In this document: in pieces, positions 1 to 9,900 of the stretch
Layout of the letters: each line of letters begins with the position of its first letter
How positions within the stretch are numbered: position 1 is the first letter of the stretch
DNA from: Bacteroidales bacterium
GTDB taxonomy: Bacteria; Bacteroidota; Bacteroidia; Bacteroidales; F082
Assembly (NCBI GenBank): GCA_017651645.1
Contig: JAGCCO010000008.1
Span: 101,381 to 165,380 of the forward strand
Direction: 5' to 3'
Length of the DNA: 64,000 nucleotides
The notes under the pieces: model-generated
Seen by the model: the letters and a program-made list of their open reading frames with translations, nothing else
Told to the model about the DNA's origin: nothing
Database searches by the model: none
Program-made: the position numbers and the translations under genes

Positions 1-261
1 GGAGAAGGAATAGGCCAATACTTCATTCATTGCGGAGACGATGACATAGCCTTTCGGCTCAATGGCGAAAACAAACAGATTGGTTTGTCCCGATGTCTCG
101 CTTTTGATTTCCTCGCTTAGTGACAGTATTTGCTTGACTTGTTTCCCTTGCTGCAACACGAACTGCTCAGCGGTGGCACGTGCTTCTTTTTCCCCAATCC
201 TCACTTGCGCTTGAAGATGGAGGGCAAATAATAGCCATACTATGGTGAGAAGCCTTTTCAC
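1..261 (-). CDS. Secreted C10-type (streptopain/interpain-like) cysteine peptidase, N-terminal fragment
   Basis: Only the first 87 codons are in the window; the gene runs off the left edge. The start is a GTG at 261-259: it gives a clean signal peptide (MKRLLTIVWLLFALHLQAQ), while the only nearby upstream ATG is out of frame and hits a stop at once. The mature part, with TAEQFVLQQGKQ and FAIEPKGYVIVSAMNEVLAYS, resembles the Spi/propeptide domain that precedes C10 peptidases and also occurs in other T9SS-secreted Bacteroidetes proteins. A -7 box TATTTTTG on the minus strand at 290-297 would give a leader of about 20 nt and supports the GTG. The catalytic domain is not visible, so the peptidase call is inferred from the pro-domain. 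Confidence 0.6.
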   Translation of the reverse strand, partial: MKRLLTIVWLLFALHLQAQVRIGEKEARATAEQFVLQQGKQVKQILSLSEEIKSETSGQTNLFVFAIEPKGYVIVSAMNEVLAYSFS

Positions 262-289
262 TGGTCAAACAAAACCATATATGATTCAG

Positions 290-297
290 CAAAAATA
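290..297 (-). promoter_or_regulatory. Promoter -7 box TATTTTTG for the C10-like gene
   Basis: TATTTTTG on the minus strand fits the Bacteroidetes TAnnTTTG -7 element. A TTG lies about 21 nt upstream. The predicted transcript would start about 20 nt before the GTG at 261. Confidence 0.45.
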
Positions 298-361
298 GAA
301 ATAATATCATTTCAACTGCAATTAATCCGTTTTATATTGTTTTTTATTTGAAACCAGCACA

Positions 362-393
362 CAAAAAAACAGCCTCCGAAATTTCGGAGGCTG
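362..393 (-). terminator. Rho-independent terminator after the T9SS cluster
   Basis: A perfect palindrome at 370-393 (arms CAGCCTCCGAAA / TTTCGGAGGCTG) is followed on the minus strand by seven T. It lies downstream of the T9SS gene ending at 488. Nearly the same stem is used after ppdK at 11723-11754. Confidence 0.8.
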
Positions 394-487
394 TCAATTT
401 CAAATTTTGAATTAATCCAAAACCGTTGTGCTCACCACACATGCCGCTATTAACTATTCATTTCCACTCCATTCCACAAGAGGAATC

Positions 488-2404
488 TCATCGTCTCACC
501 ACGAATTTCCGTGTTTCGCTACCAATGCTTATGAAATACATGCCCTTGGGCAACCCTGACACATCTATCTGCTGCGTTTCAGCAGTAATGTTGCCTAAAA
601 GGACAGTCTGGCCCATCAGGTTGGAGATACGGTAGGTCTGGTTCGATAGAGACGCACGACCGTGCGTCTCAACGAACAAGACACCATTGGTAGGATTAGG
701 ATAAACCACCAGTCCCTCCGAAAGTGTCGAAGGACCGTCCTCATCTAGTCCATGCAATTCCTCATAGATGGCATCGCAGTCCTCGTCACCATATTTGAAC
801 ACCAATTCATCTTCAACCCAGTAGCAACGAAGGCCTTCAACCCGTATGCCGTCGCCGTTGTCTATCAACCTTTCGGGGAAGAAGCTGGTGAGGTGGCCGA
901 TGCCACACACGATGTCGCCGCTGAAGAGATCATCAGGGTCGCTTACGTGCAGCATCCGATAGGTTCTGCCTTCGTATTCAATAGTCTCCACTGCATCCAC
1001 GTGCATCACGAGGCTCTCGTTCCCCACTTTGATTTCCCATTCGTCGCCCACCTGGGCGTTGAAATCATAGAGTACAGTGAACTCCTCCAAGGTCTTGTTC
1101 CACCAGTACACCTTGCCGTTGCGCTCAAAGACATACTCATGCGTTATCTCTTCATGAAAATCCTTGTCATAAAGTGTGTTGATTTTCACAAGGATATGCG
1201 TCGGCTCGTCTTGGACAACAGTGTCGCCAGCTTGATACATATATTGATAGGTGATGCTGCCGTTCTCGTTCTGGATTTCGTAGTACCATTCGTTGCCGAT
1301 GAGGAATGGAGCATCGATTTCGTTGATCTCCAGAATATTAATGCCGTTGAAATAGAAGTATTCATAATAATCGTCGTAATACCTGAACACCTCTCCGGTG
1401 GCGGTGAATGAATCGCCCACAGCAATCGTGTCTTCGCCAAAGACGAGTTCATCGTATTCCGCATAATTAACGAAATAAGGCTCAATCAGATAACGCTCGT
1501 CATCGTCTGTGATGATGGCGTACATTGTGTTGTATGGCTCCTCTACGATGGCCAGCCTGCCGTGCAACGTTTCCAAATGTTCGTAATACTCCGCATGGTT
1601 AAGCGTGACACGATAATTGGGTCTCAAGTAATTGTCAATACGCATGGTGGAGGTGGTGAATTGGGCGGTCACCTCTTTGCCGACAATCAAGGTGTCGTTG
1701 TCGAGTTCATACAACAAAATATACTGATAATTAGTCCCGCCTAGGGGATAATAGATTTCTTCAATGTAAGGCGAGAAGTAATACTCGATGCCGTTATGAT
1801 AGAAAGCGAGTTCCATACCCAACGGAGGGAAGGGGCCTATGTTCGGATTACCTGTGGAAACTACAGGACCCACTAACGTTTGCTCAACGGCGGCCTCCAG
1901 CTCAAGGATGTCAAGGGTTTGGAAAGGTGCTCCGAAGAGGTCGTAATGCGTGGCTTCAAGGCCGTTGATTTGTGCCTGAACGCCTTCGTTGAAGATGGAG
2001 TCGTTGATATAGTTGTGCCGCATTTCGCCCACAAGGGTGAGGTAATGACGGTCAGTGCCCTCGTCCAACGACAAATAGGCTGTCTCACCGCAGGGAGAGG
2101 AGAGGCAAAGGTCGCCTTGCAGGCTAAGGAGGCCGTTGACGGTGAAGCTGGGTTCGTAAGGGATGACGCTGGTCAGTTCAAGCACATTGATTGGGTTGCC
2201 GTAGTAGTCGTGAATGGTATCAGCGATGCCGACGACAATATAACGGACGGAATCGGTCAGCATTGTTCCATCAGGGAGAATAGGAAGCTCGGTCTGAAGC
2301 GCCCCATTAACGGTCAGAAAATAATTGCCGTGTAGCGTTTTTTGGTCGTAAACTGACCAGGCATAAGTGTACTGAGGACCCGCAAATATGGCAAATTGAC
2401 TCAA
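488..2404 (-). CDS. T9SS surface protein, C-terminal part (separated from its N-terminal part by an in-frame TAA)
   Basis: The open frame begins directly after the TAA that ends the 2405-3634 gene and is in the same frame. It has no signal peptide and begins with TTG, so it is best read as the second half of one protein. The first in-frame ATG is at 2263, so any independent product would lack secretion signals. Residues 1-370 are a run of beta-rich repeats of about 90 residues (for example LTDSVRYIVVGIADTI and VGDSFTATGEVFRYY), perhaps OB-like; I do not recognise a named family. Residues about 372-560 are a module beginning EWYYEIQNENGS, shared almost word for word with the two upstream paralogues. 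The last 75 residues are a T9SS type A sorting domain (VVYPNPTNGVLFVET...GMYFISIG...KFVVRR). Probably a cell-surface protein if ever expressed whole. Confidence 0.7.
   Translation of the reverse strand: MSQFAIFAGPQYTYAWSVYDQKTLHGNYFLTVNGALQTELPILPDGTMLTDSVRYIVVGIADTIHDYYGNPINVLELTSVIPYEPSFTVNGLLSLQGDLCLSSPCGETAYLSLDEGTDRHYLTLVGEMRHNYINDSIFNEGVQAQINGLEATHYDLFGAPFQTLDILELEAAVEQTLVGPVVSTGNPNIGPFPPLGMELAFYHNGIEYYFSPYIEEIYYPLGGTNYQYILLYELDNDTLIVGKEVTAQFTTSTMRIDNYLRPNYRVTLNHAEYYEHLETLHGRLAIVEEPYNTMYAIITDDDERYLIEPYFVNYAEYDELVFGEDTIAVGDSFTATGEVFRYYDDYYEYFYFNGINILEINEIDAPFLIGNEWYYEIQNENGSITYQYMYQAGDTVVQDEPTHILVKINTLYDKDFHEEITHEYVFERNGKVYWWNKTLEEFTVLYDFNAQVGDEWEIKVGNESLVMHVDAVETIEYEGRTYRMLHVSDPDDLFSGDIVCGIGHLTSFFPERLIDNGDGIRVEGLRCYWVEDELVFKYGDEDCDAIYEELHGLDEDGPSTLSEGLVVYPNPTNGVLFVETHGRASLSNQTYRISNLMGQTVLLGNITAETQQIDVSGLPKGMYFISIGSETRKFVVRR
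649..670. repeat. 22-bp palindromic repeat inside the T9SS linker
   Basis: Arms GAGACGCACG and CGTGCGTCTC surround a central AC. It encodes the linker around ETHGRAS just before the sorting domain. A perfect copy is at 7100-7125, and a different palindrome sits at the equivalent place at 3919-3938. Confidence 0.75.
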
Positions 2405-3634
2405 TTATCCGATGGATGATGTGTAAACTGGATGGGCAAGACGCTTGATATCAAATACCTTAAAACTGTCGCCGTTATCGTCTTCCATCAGGGAATAGGT
2501 GCCGCCAACCTCGATTTGTGAACCAATCGGGATAGTGTCGAAACCGACGATGAGGGCATCGCCATCGGGATTGGGCCAGTAGCCATCTACAGTCGTATAG
2601 TAAGTCTCTTCGCCCGTGACGATGGCCAGACGGTTGTCGCTGGCATTGCTCTCGAAATAGGGAGCGGGAACGCGGGTCAATATGCCATCCAAAGGAATGG
2701 AAATCTCATCGGCAAGATGGAAGCTCTTGTAATACTGTACATCTGTGATAGTTCCTCCGCTCCAGACATCACCATGACAGTACAAATGTTGATCGCCACC
2801 CTTAAAAAGTCTCAAACCTGTTTCGGGAACCGTCTGTGTGGAAGGTAGACCTTCGCCAATCGGTGTGTAATTCACGCCGTGGTCAGTGGAATAGACCAAT
2901 ACCATATGTTCGCCGTCAATCCTTTGGGTCGAGAAGAAGATACCGTTGTTGGCAATGGCTGGGCAATTTATTACTAGATTTCCTTCTGGGTCAAAAACTA
3001 AGCTTTGAACGTAACTGTCAGACAAAATCAACGTCCAATCATCCATATTATCCAAATTCGCTTGGAAAACTCCCGACTCTGGAGGTGCCCAACCCCATGT
3101 GCCGATATATACATTACCAGCTGTATCTGCAAGCATGGCTCCATACCATGGTCCCAAGGCACTCTGATCATGGTCAAGAAAGTCCAAACATGTTCTGTCC
3201 CAAGTGTAACCACCATCTAAAGTCCAAAGCAAGGTGTCACCCTCGGCTTGATACAAGAAGAGCGTGTCATCCGAGACAGCATACATAGGTGCATTTTCGA
3301 GATGGGTGTAAAGGAAATCAGGGCTGTTGTACCATGTGTCACCTCCATCATCCGATATACAGAGGTGGCTTTGGTTGTATGGAAGGTCGAAGATGCGTCC
3401 ATTCGGGCTGATGGTGAAGCCGTCATAGCCGTTGTAGGTTCCTTCCAGAACAATCTGCCATGTTTCGCCCTCATCTTGCGAACGTTGGATTCCCATTTCG
3501 CCGATAAACAAATCGCCGTTGGCAGCCACGCCTTTTAGCGTTCCTGGAATGTTGATAGGTTTCCAGATGTTTTGTGCCTCCAAAAAGCCAAAGCAGCCGA
3601 GGCAAACGATGATGATTGATAATAGCTTTTTCAT
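2405..3634 (-). CDS. T9SS surface protein, N-terminal part with BNR/sialidase-type repeats
   Basis: 409 residues. A signal peptide (MKKLLSIIIVCLGCFGFLEAQ) is followed by BNR-like repeats with Asp-box features (RSQDEGETWQIV, ISDDGGDTWYN, STDHGVNY). These are typical of beta-propellers in secreted Bacteroidetes proteins. Residues about 340-409 begin a beta-rich repeat that continues without a frame change into 488-2404 after the TAA at 2405-2407. The N-terminus (AQNIWKPIN...RSQDEGETWQIVL) is clearly paralogous to the 3760-6918 protein, which is a single 1052-residue chain of the same plan. The intact parent would have been about 1048 residues. Either this is a nonsense mutation, an assembly error, or a truncated product that would not be anchored because it lacks the sorting domain. 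Confidence 0.8.
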   Translation of the reverse strand: MKKLLSIIIVCLGCFGFLEAQNIWKPINIPGTLKGVAANGDLFIGEMGIQRSQDEGETWQIVLEGTYNGYDGFTISPNGRIFDLPYNQSHLCISDDGGDTWYNSPDFLYTHLENAPMYAVSDDTLFLYQAEGDTLLWTLDGGYTWDRTCLDFLDHDQSALGPWYGAMLADTAGNVYIGTWGWAPPESGVFQANLDNMDDWTLILSDSYVQSLVFDPEGNLVINCPAIANNGIFFSTQRIDGEHMVLVYSTDHGVNYTPIGEGLPSTQTVPETGLRLFKGGDQHLYCHGDVWSGGTITDVQYYKSFHLADEISIPLDGILTRVPAPYFESNASDNRLAIVTGEETYYTTVDGYWPNPDGDALIVGFDTIPIGSQIEVGGTYSLMEDDNGDSFKVFDIKRLAHPVYTSSIG

Positions 3635-3679
3635 ATTATCTGTGTTTTAATTATTTATTCATCTGTTTTTGGTTCCAGT

Positions 3680-3753
3680 CTGTAAGGCTGTCGTACCACG
3701 GCAGCCGCTGTGCCGTTTCAGCGTGCGGCTGCCACGGTGTGACAGCCCTACAG
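3680..3753. repeat. Imperfect 29-bp inverted repeat (REP-like hairpin)
   Basis: Left arm 3680-3708 and right arm 3725-3753 pair over 29 bp with a few mismatches (both contain GGCTGTC and GGCAGCCGC); the loop is 16 nt. It lies between two T9SS genes on the minus strand. No T-tract follows on that strand, so it is not a standard terminator. Confidence 0.7.
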
Positions 3754-3759
3754 TCCCAA

Positions 3760-6700
3760 TTATTTCACCACAAATTTCCGCGTCTCACCTCCAATGCTAA
3801 TGAAATACATACCCTCGGGCAAATTCGTCACATCAATCTGCTGGGTCTCAGCGGTGATTTGGCCTTGCAGCAAGATTTGGCCAATCAGATTGGTGATACA
3901 ATACGTTTGGGTGTGTAGAGACGTTGCGTGCAACGTCTGTACAAACAAAACGCCATTGGTAGGATTAGGATAAACCACCAATCCCGTCGAAGGAGACGAA
4001 GGACCGTCCTCCTCAATGCCATGCAGGTCACTGTATATCGCGTCGCAGTCCTCATCACCATATTTGAACACCAGTTCATCATCAACCCAATAACAGCGCA
4101 TACCTTCCACGCGCACACCGTCGTCATTGTCCATCAGTCTTTCAGGGAAAAAACTCGTAAGATGGCCGATGCCACAAACGATGTCGCCACTGAAGAGGTC
4201 ATCCGCATCGCTGACGCGTAGCATCCGCCAAGTACTGCCTTCGTACTCAATGTCTTCCACCGCATCCACATGCATGACAAGGCTTTCGTTACCTACCTTG
4301 ATTTCCCACTCGTCGCCTTCTTGAGCTACAAAGTCATACAGCACAGTAAATTCTTCCAAGGTCTTGTTCCACCAATACAGTTTGCCGTCGCGCTCATAAA
4401 CATATTCATGTGTCACATCAGTATGTACATCCTTGTCGTAAAGCGTATTAATCCTCACAAGAATATGCGTCGGCTCATCCTGGATGATGGTGTCGCCAGC
4501 CTGATACAAATATTGATAAGTGATTGAGCCGTTCTCATTTTGGATTTCGTAGTACCATTCATAATGGATGATATCATCGATAAAGTTCTGGAAGTATTCC
4601 CAATTAGGAGCATTTTGATAGGCTTCCTTGCTGCCGATCGGCACATGGATGGGAATATTGGGGTCGTAGAAATAAACAGAGGCATAGCCATTGAAGGCTT
4701 GCTCATCCAACTGCGGAGGGATGGGATTGTAAGAATAGATTTCGGCGAAACGAGTGTTTCTGAAAGCATGGTCTTCGATACGGGTGACCGAAGCTGGGAT
4801 CCGCAGAGTTCCGGTAAAATTCTCACAACCAGAGAAAGCGGCGGCGCCAATGTACTCCAGATTGTCGCCCAAAACGAGGTCTGAAAAATAGCAATCGTAA
4901 AACGCCCAAAGGTTTATGGTTATCACCGAGTTTGGGATGACCAATGTGCCTGTGAAGCCAGAACCATAAAACATGGTATGCTCTATTTCGGTCAGGGATT
5001 CGGATATTTTGAGTTCGCCAGTCATGTTTTGGCAATGGTCGAACGCCCTCAGGCCCACCGAAGTCACAGTGTTAGGCATTATCAGCGATCCTGAAAACTC
5101 GCTGTTGGCGAAAGCAAATGTACCAATGGTGGTCAGCGAGTCAGGCAATGTGAGCGTGCCCGTGAAGTGGCACGACTGGAAGGCATAATCACCGATGGTC
5201 CTTACAGAGTTGGGGATCACGAGGTCGCCGCCATCGCCCGCACCGTGAAAGGCATTTCCTCCGATAGTGACAACATCATCGGGGATGACCGTGGTTTTAC
5301 AACCCAAAAAAAGCGTTTTGTCGTCCCTTTTGATGATGGCGTTGCTTTCAGCATAGTACAGCGGATGGTTTTCGTCAACGGTGATGCTTTCCAAAGCGGG
5401 GTCGTTGGTGAAGACGGATGGAAACACAGTGGTCACAGATGAAGGAAGATGCAGTGACGTCAACGAAGAACATCCACTGAAAGCATTATGGAAGATAGAG
5501 GTAAGGGTGTTGGGTAAACTTAGCGATGTCATGCCGCTGCTTGAGTTAAAAGCATTGTGCCAAATGGTGGTAACGCCTTCTTGCAATTCAACAGCATTCA
5601 ACCCAGAACAAGCATAAAAGGCCTGTTCGTTAATATCCGTGATGCTACCCGGGACAATCAACGTTCCCGTCAAACCGTCACATTCGTAAAATGCAGCGAC
5701 GTCAACTTCCGTTAAAGTATAGTTCTCGCCTTGGTATGTGACCGTTGAGGGCAAAGTCATGCTGCCTTGAGGTTTCTCGTAACCTTCCCAATAGGTACTC
5801 TCCCAAGGGTTCTCTGGTTCATGGGGAAAAGTCACTTTGACGGTCTTTTGTTCCTCGTCAGTGATGATGTAATAAAGCGTCTGACCCGTTTCGCATACTG
5901 CCGAGAAGTCGTAATGCTCCGTGCCAGGAGCTTGGTTAACGATTTCGTCAGCATTGGCATAGCTCTTGTAAAATTGGTCAATACCACTGTAATACAGGTG
6001 GTTGTCGAATCCTTTGAAGAGGAACTTCATAGGTATACAACAACCTGGAAGCGGACGCACCCCAAAGAACCTTTCCCCTATCTCGGTGAAATGCTCGCCA
6101 TGATCTAGAGAATAAGTCAAAACTTCCGTGTCATCCTCATCGTTATAGATTATTGTATAGACGATTCCGTTGTCGGAGATGCTAATGTATTTGGTCTCAA
6201 AAGCATAGTATCCGGGAAGCTGTTCAAATCCGGAAAACCCATCGCCATAGCCTGCACAAACCACATTGCCATCCGGGTCAAACTCCATATCCCAAATCTC
6301 CAGACTTTCAAAAGCGACGAGCTCCCAGTTTTGCATGTCCGAAAGGGTTGAATGATAGAGGCCGCTGCCATAATAATACAAACTGATATAGACATCTCCG
6401 TTTTCATTGACCATAATATCGCTGATGGTATATTCATTTTCAAAAACATCGGTGTTCGCCTCCCACGTGGTACCGCCATCAGTGGTCCAGAAAACGCTGC
6501 CATAATCAGTCGAGCCCACTATGATGTCGTTGTTCAAGGCGTACAGATTCCATGCTTTATCTCCATTGCTCAAAGGAGCTTCTGAAGTCTGCTGCCAAGT
6601 GTCGCCGTAGTCGTCGGAATACCATGCCCTAAACGGATTGTCTTCAAAAACGAATATTCTTCCCTCAGGGCTTACGGTGAAACAGTATTCATTGAAGTAA

Positions 6701-6918
6701 TAATCGTAGCCTGTTTCGTATCCCAGAACGATTTGAAGTGTTTCGCCTTCGTCCTGCGAGCGGCCAATTCCGCTGTAACCGCAATTGAAATAAAGGCTTC
6801 CGTCGGGAGCGGCACCTAAAAAAACAGCTGATACATCTATAGGGTTCCAAATGTTTTGTGCCGTCAGCGTCCCAAACCAGCCGAGGCAAATCGCTAAAGC
6901 TAATACTAATCTTTTCAT
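3760..6918 (-). CDS. T9SS surface protein: BNR repeats, BspA-type leucine-rich repeats, sorting domain
   Basis: 1052 residues. Signal peptide MKRLVLALAICLGWFGTLTAQ; residues about 25-340 are BNR/Asp-box repeats (RSQDEGETLQIV, YSDDYGDTWQQT, TTDGGTTWEA). Residues about 385-770 are BspA-type (LRR_5) leucine-rich repeats of about 23 residues (pattern LxLPxSLTxIxxxAFxxCxxLT). Residues about 786-975 form the EWYYEIQNENGS module shared with its neighbours. A T9SS type A sorting domain ends the protein (VVYPNPTNGVLFVQT...GMYFISIG...KFVVK). BspA repeats in this phylum often serve in adhesion, so a surface adhesin is likely but not shown. It shares its N-terminal region with 2405-3634 and its C-terminal module with all three cluster members; the LRR block is unique here, suggesting domain exchange. 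Confidence 0.85.
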   Translation of the reverse strand: MKRLVLALAICLGWFGTLTAQNIWNPIDVSAVFLGAAPDGSLYFNCGYSGIGRSQDEGETLQIVLGYETGYDYYFNEYCFTVSPEGRIFVFEDNPFRAWYSDDYGDTWQQTSEAPLSNGDKAWNLYALNNDIIVGSTDYGSVFWTTDGGTTWEANTDVFENEYTISDIMVNENGDVYISLYYYGSGLYHSTLSDMQNWELVAFESLEIWDMEFDPDGNVVCAGYGDGFSGFEQLPGYYAFETKYISISDNGIVYTIIYNDEDDTEVLTYSLDHGEHFTEIGERFFGVRPLPGCCIPMKFLFKGFDNHLYYSGIDQFYKSYANADEIVNQAPGTEHYDFSAVCETGQTLYYIITDEEQKTVKVTFPHEPENPWESTYWEGYEKPQGSMTLPSTVTYQGENYTLTEVDVAAFYECDGLTGTLIVPGSITDINEQAFYACSGLNAVELQEGVTTIWHNAFNSSSGMTSLSLPNTLTSIFHNAFSGCSSLTSLHLPSSVTTVFPSVFTNDPALESITVDENHPLYYAESNAIIKRDDKTLFLGCKTTVIPDDVVTIGGNAFHGAGDGGDLVIPNSVRTIGDYAFQSCHFTGTLTLPDSLTTIGTFAFANSEFSGSLIMPNTVTSVGLRAFDHCQNMTGELKISESLTEIEHTMFYGSGFTGTLVIPNSVITINLWAFYDCYFSDLVLGDNLEYIGAAAFSGCENFTGTLRIPASVTRIEDHAFRNTRFAEIYSYNPIPPQLDEQAFNGYASVYFYDPNIPIHVPIGSKEAYQNAPNWEYFQNFIDDIIHYEWYYEIQNENGSITYQYLYQAGDTIIQDEPTHILVRINTLYDKDVHTDVTHEYVYERDGKLYWWNKTLEEFTVLYDFVAQEGDEWEIKVGNESLVMHVDAVEDIEYEGSTWRMLRVSDADDLFSGDIVCGIGHLTSFFPERLMDNDDGVRVEGMRCYWVDDELVFKYGDEDCDAIYSDLHGIEEDGPSSPSTGLVVYPNPTNGVLFVQTLHATSLHTQTYCITNLIGQILLQGQITAETQQIDVTNLPEGMYFISIGGETRKFVVK
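3919..3938. repeat. 20-bp palindromic repeat in the T9SS linker
   Basis: Arms AGACGTTGC / GCAACGTCT around a central GT, encoding part of the linker QTLHATSLHTQTY. It occupies the place taken by the GAGACGCACG palindrome in the two paralogues. Confidence 0.7.
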
Positions 6919-6937
6919 GGTCGTATGTTTTTGATTT

Positions 6938-9900
6938 TTATTTATTTACCACAAATTTCAACGTTTCACCCGCAAAAGTAATGAAATACATCCCTTCGGG
7001 CAAATTGGCGACATCAATCTGCTGGGTTTCAGCTGTGATATTGCCTGAAAGGACAGTTTGGCCCATCAGGTTGGTTATTCGATAGGTTTGGTTCGATAGT
7101 TGAGACGCACGGCCGTGCGTCTCAACGAACAAGACACCGTTGGTAGGATTAGGATAAACCGTCAAAGCTCCCGAGCCTGTCGAAGGGCCGTCCTCATCTA
7201 GTCCATGCAATTCATCATAAATCGCATCGCAGTCCTCATCGCCAGGTTTGAACACCAGTTCATCCCCAACCCAATAGCAGCGTAGACCTTCCACGCGTAG
7301 GCCGTCTCCATTGTTCATTAATCTTTCGGGGAAGAAACTCGTCAGGTGACCGATGCCGCACACGATGTTGCCGCTGAAGATGTTGCCTGCATCGCTCACG
7401 CGCAACATCCGATAGAAACTACCCTCGTATTCAACGGTTTCCACGGCATCCACATGCATGATGAGGCTCTCCGTCCCTACCTTGATTTCCCATTCGTCGC
7501 CCACCTCGGCTTCAAAGTCATACAGCATGGTAAACGCCTCCAAGGTCTTGTTCCACCAATACACCTTGTTGTTACGTTTATAGACATATTCGTGTGTCAC
7601 TTCGTCACGCAATCCCTTGTCGTAAAGCGTATTAATCCTCACAAGGATATGCGTTGGCTCATCCTGGACAATGGTGTCACCAGCTTGATACATATATTGA
7701 TAGGTGACGCTGCCGTTCTCGTTCTGGATTTCGTAGTACCATTCTGAACCCATCAAGAAATTATTCCCTCCGAGAGGTATCATCGCCGTCTTGTAAATGT
7801 AACCATTTTCAGCGGCAATGAAGAAAGTCGTATCTATGCCGTCAATGTCGTACAAATCCCTGCAATGCGTCACGCCATCGTTATAGCAATATGGGATTCC
7901 CACATGAATGTATTCGCAATGCTCCCAGCCATCCTTCAAGATGAAAGGATTCGTTTCATTTGAGCCTTTATCCAAAGTCATGCCCATAAGGACACAACCG
8001 TAAGTGTCTGAAGTGAATTTGGAGTGGCTCACATTACCGAAACCATACGCTGTCATGATGGGGGTTGCAACATGCAAATAGGAAACAGTTTCAAAACCGT
8101 CTTCAGTCACCATCAAGTTATATTGATATAAATTGAAATTACCAAAGAGTTCCACATGATTCTCGTCAAAGAAATGCGTGGCAACCGTATGATCGATATA
8201 TTCATTAAAGTACACCTCGTCCCAATTCTGTCCTGAATCGGTTGTTTTATAGATATGCATTCCTGGTGTGACACAATCTGAATTAATGGCAACAAGATAC
8301 CCTGTTTCGTCCTTAAAATACAACTCACAATGCACGATTCTCCCCAACGGTTCAAAAGAGGCCGAACAGAAGAAACTCTGTCCGCCGTCAGTGGTCTTCC
8401 AAAGGAGATTGTCAGCGGTAAGAAGGTAGAACGTTTCAGCATCAACCACAAACAAGTCATTGGTACGCTGAAAATCAGGATGTTCCAAATAAACGAAATT
8501 AGTGTTGGGGAGTTCCTGCCAGGTCTCGCCGCCATCGGTGGTCTTCACGATGATGCCTTTGTGGTGGTAGACATCCCAATAGCAGGAGTCGCCGCAAGCG
8601 TAGCCCACTTGTTCGTTGGCAAAGGCCACATGCATCATGTCGTAGCCTTCTTTCTCGAACTTGACCGTCCATGAGTCGCCGCCATTGGTGGTTTTCAGGA
8701 TTTTGCCGTTCTCGCCACAAGCAACCACTTCGTGCTCGTTAAGGCAAGCCACACCATAAAGGTTCTCGGTGGCACCCGTCGGGATTTCCAGCCAGCCTTC
8801 CACAAAGCTTTGAGATGGTGTGGGTGGTGTCGGGTAGACCATATAGCACTCATTATACCCCGGAGTGGTGTTCTGCCAAACCAAGTCACCGTCCTCGTAA
8901 TAGCAAAGGAGATTGGTCGAGCCTCCCATCAAGAAAAGCGAACCCGAATCGATGATTCCATAAAGGCTGCCTATTCCCTCAATCCACACTTCCTGGTCTC
9001 CCCAAGAATATTCCAACACAATCTGTTTCCTTGGCTCGCCATTAATAAGAATTTCATTGGTTTCAACGACGAACATCCAGTCTGGATAAAACCCACTGCC
9101 ATTCATAATAATGGTGTCTCCGACTTCCATTGAGAAATCATAAAGAATCTCATCGTAAGAGGAGCCGTCTCTACGATAGAGAACTTGCCTGTCTTCGGTT
9201 TCTCTGATAACGCCACAAACGCTCCAACCAGTAAGGTCTTCGTTTCTTGTCGTGTACATCACTTTGTACGACACACCGTCCACCAGCGAATCACCCTCGA
9301 TTTTGTATATGTCGGTGTACATGTGTTGTGGCTCCGGCGGACTCCACGGATAAGAAAACAGCACATTCCATTGTTTTCCTTCAGCAACAATCGGTTCGTA
9401 TTGGTGCGGTTCAACAATCTCGCCTTCAATATAGATGTCATCAACGCAAATGGCAGACATTCCAGAACTGTAATAGTGACGAATGGCCAAATAGACCTCT
9501 TGACCTGCATAAGCAGAAAGATCGGTCGTGTAGTTGTACCAATTACGAGGTCCTTGCATGGTCCATTCTTGAAGTGCCGTCCAGTCATGAATGCCATCGT
9601 AGGAGATAAATACGCCAAAGTGCTCTGCTACGTATACTTCATCCAAAGCGCAAGCCCAAAAATCGATTGTTGAAAAGGCTTCTGTCAATGCCACTCGTGG
9701 AGAAACAAGATAGTTGCAGGGAGTCAGGGAGTCGCCAGTGGCATAGTCTCTGGAATACGACATCATCATTCCTTCAGAGTTGTTGAAGCCCATTCCGTCA
9801 GAAGAAAGTTCCCAATCATGCCCATCACCGTCGGCATCAATGGTTGTCCAACCTTGAAGGGTGCCGTCGTCAAAGTTGTAGTTAAGGCTTTGTGCTACGC

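Noticed and set aside
2405..2407. Stop-codon recoding (TAA read as an amino acid)
   Set aside because: Many other genes in the window end normally with TAA, and there is no sign of a recoding signal.
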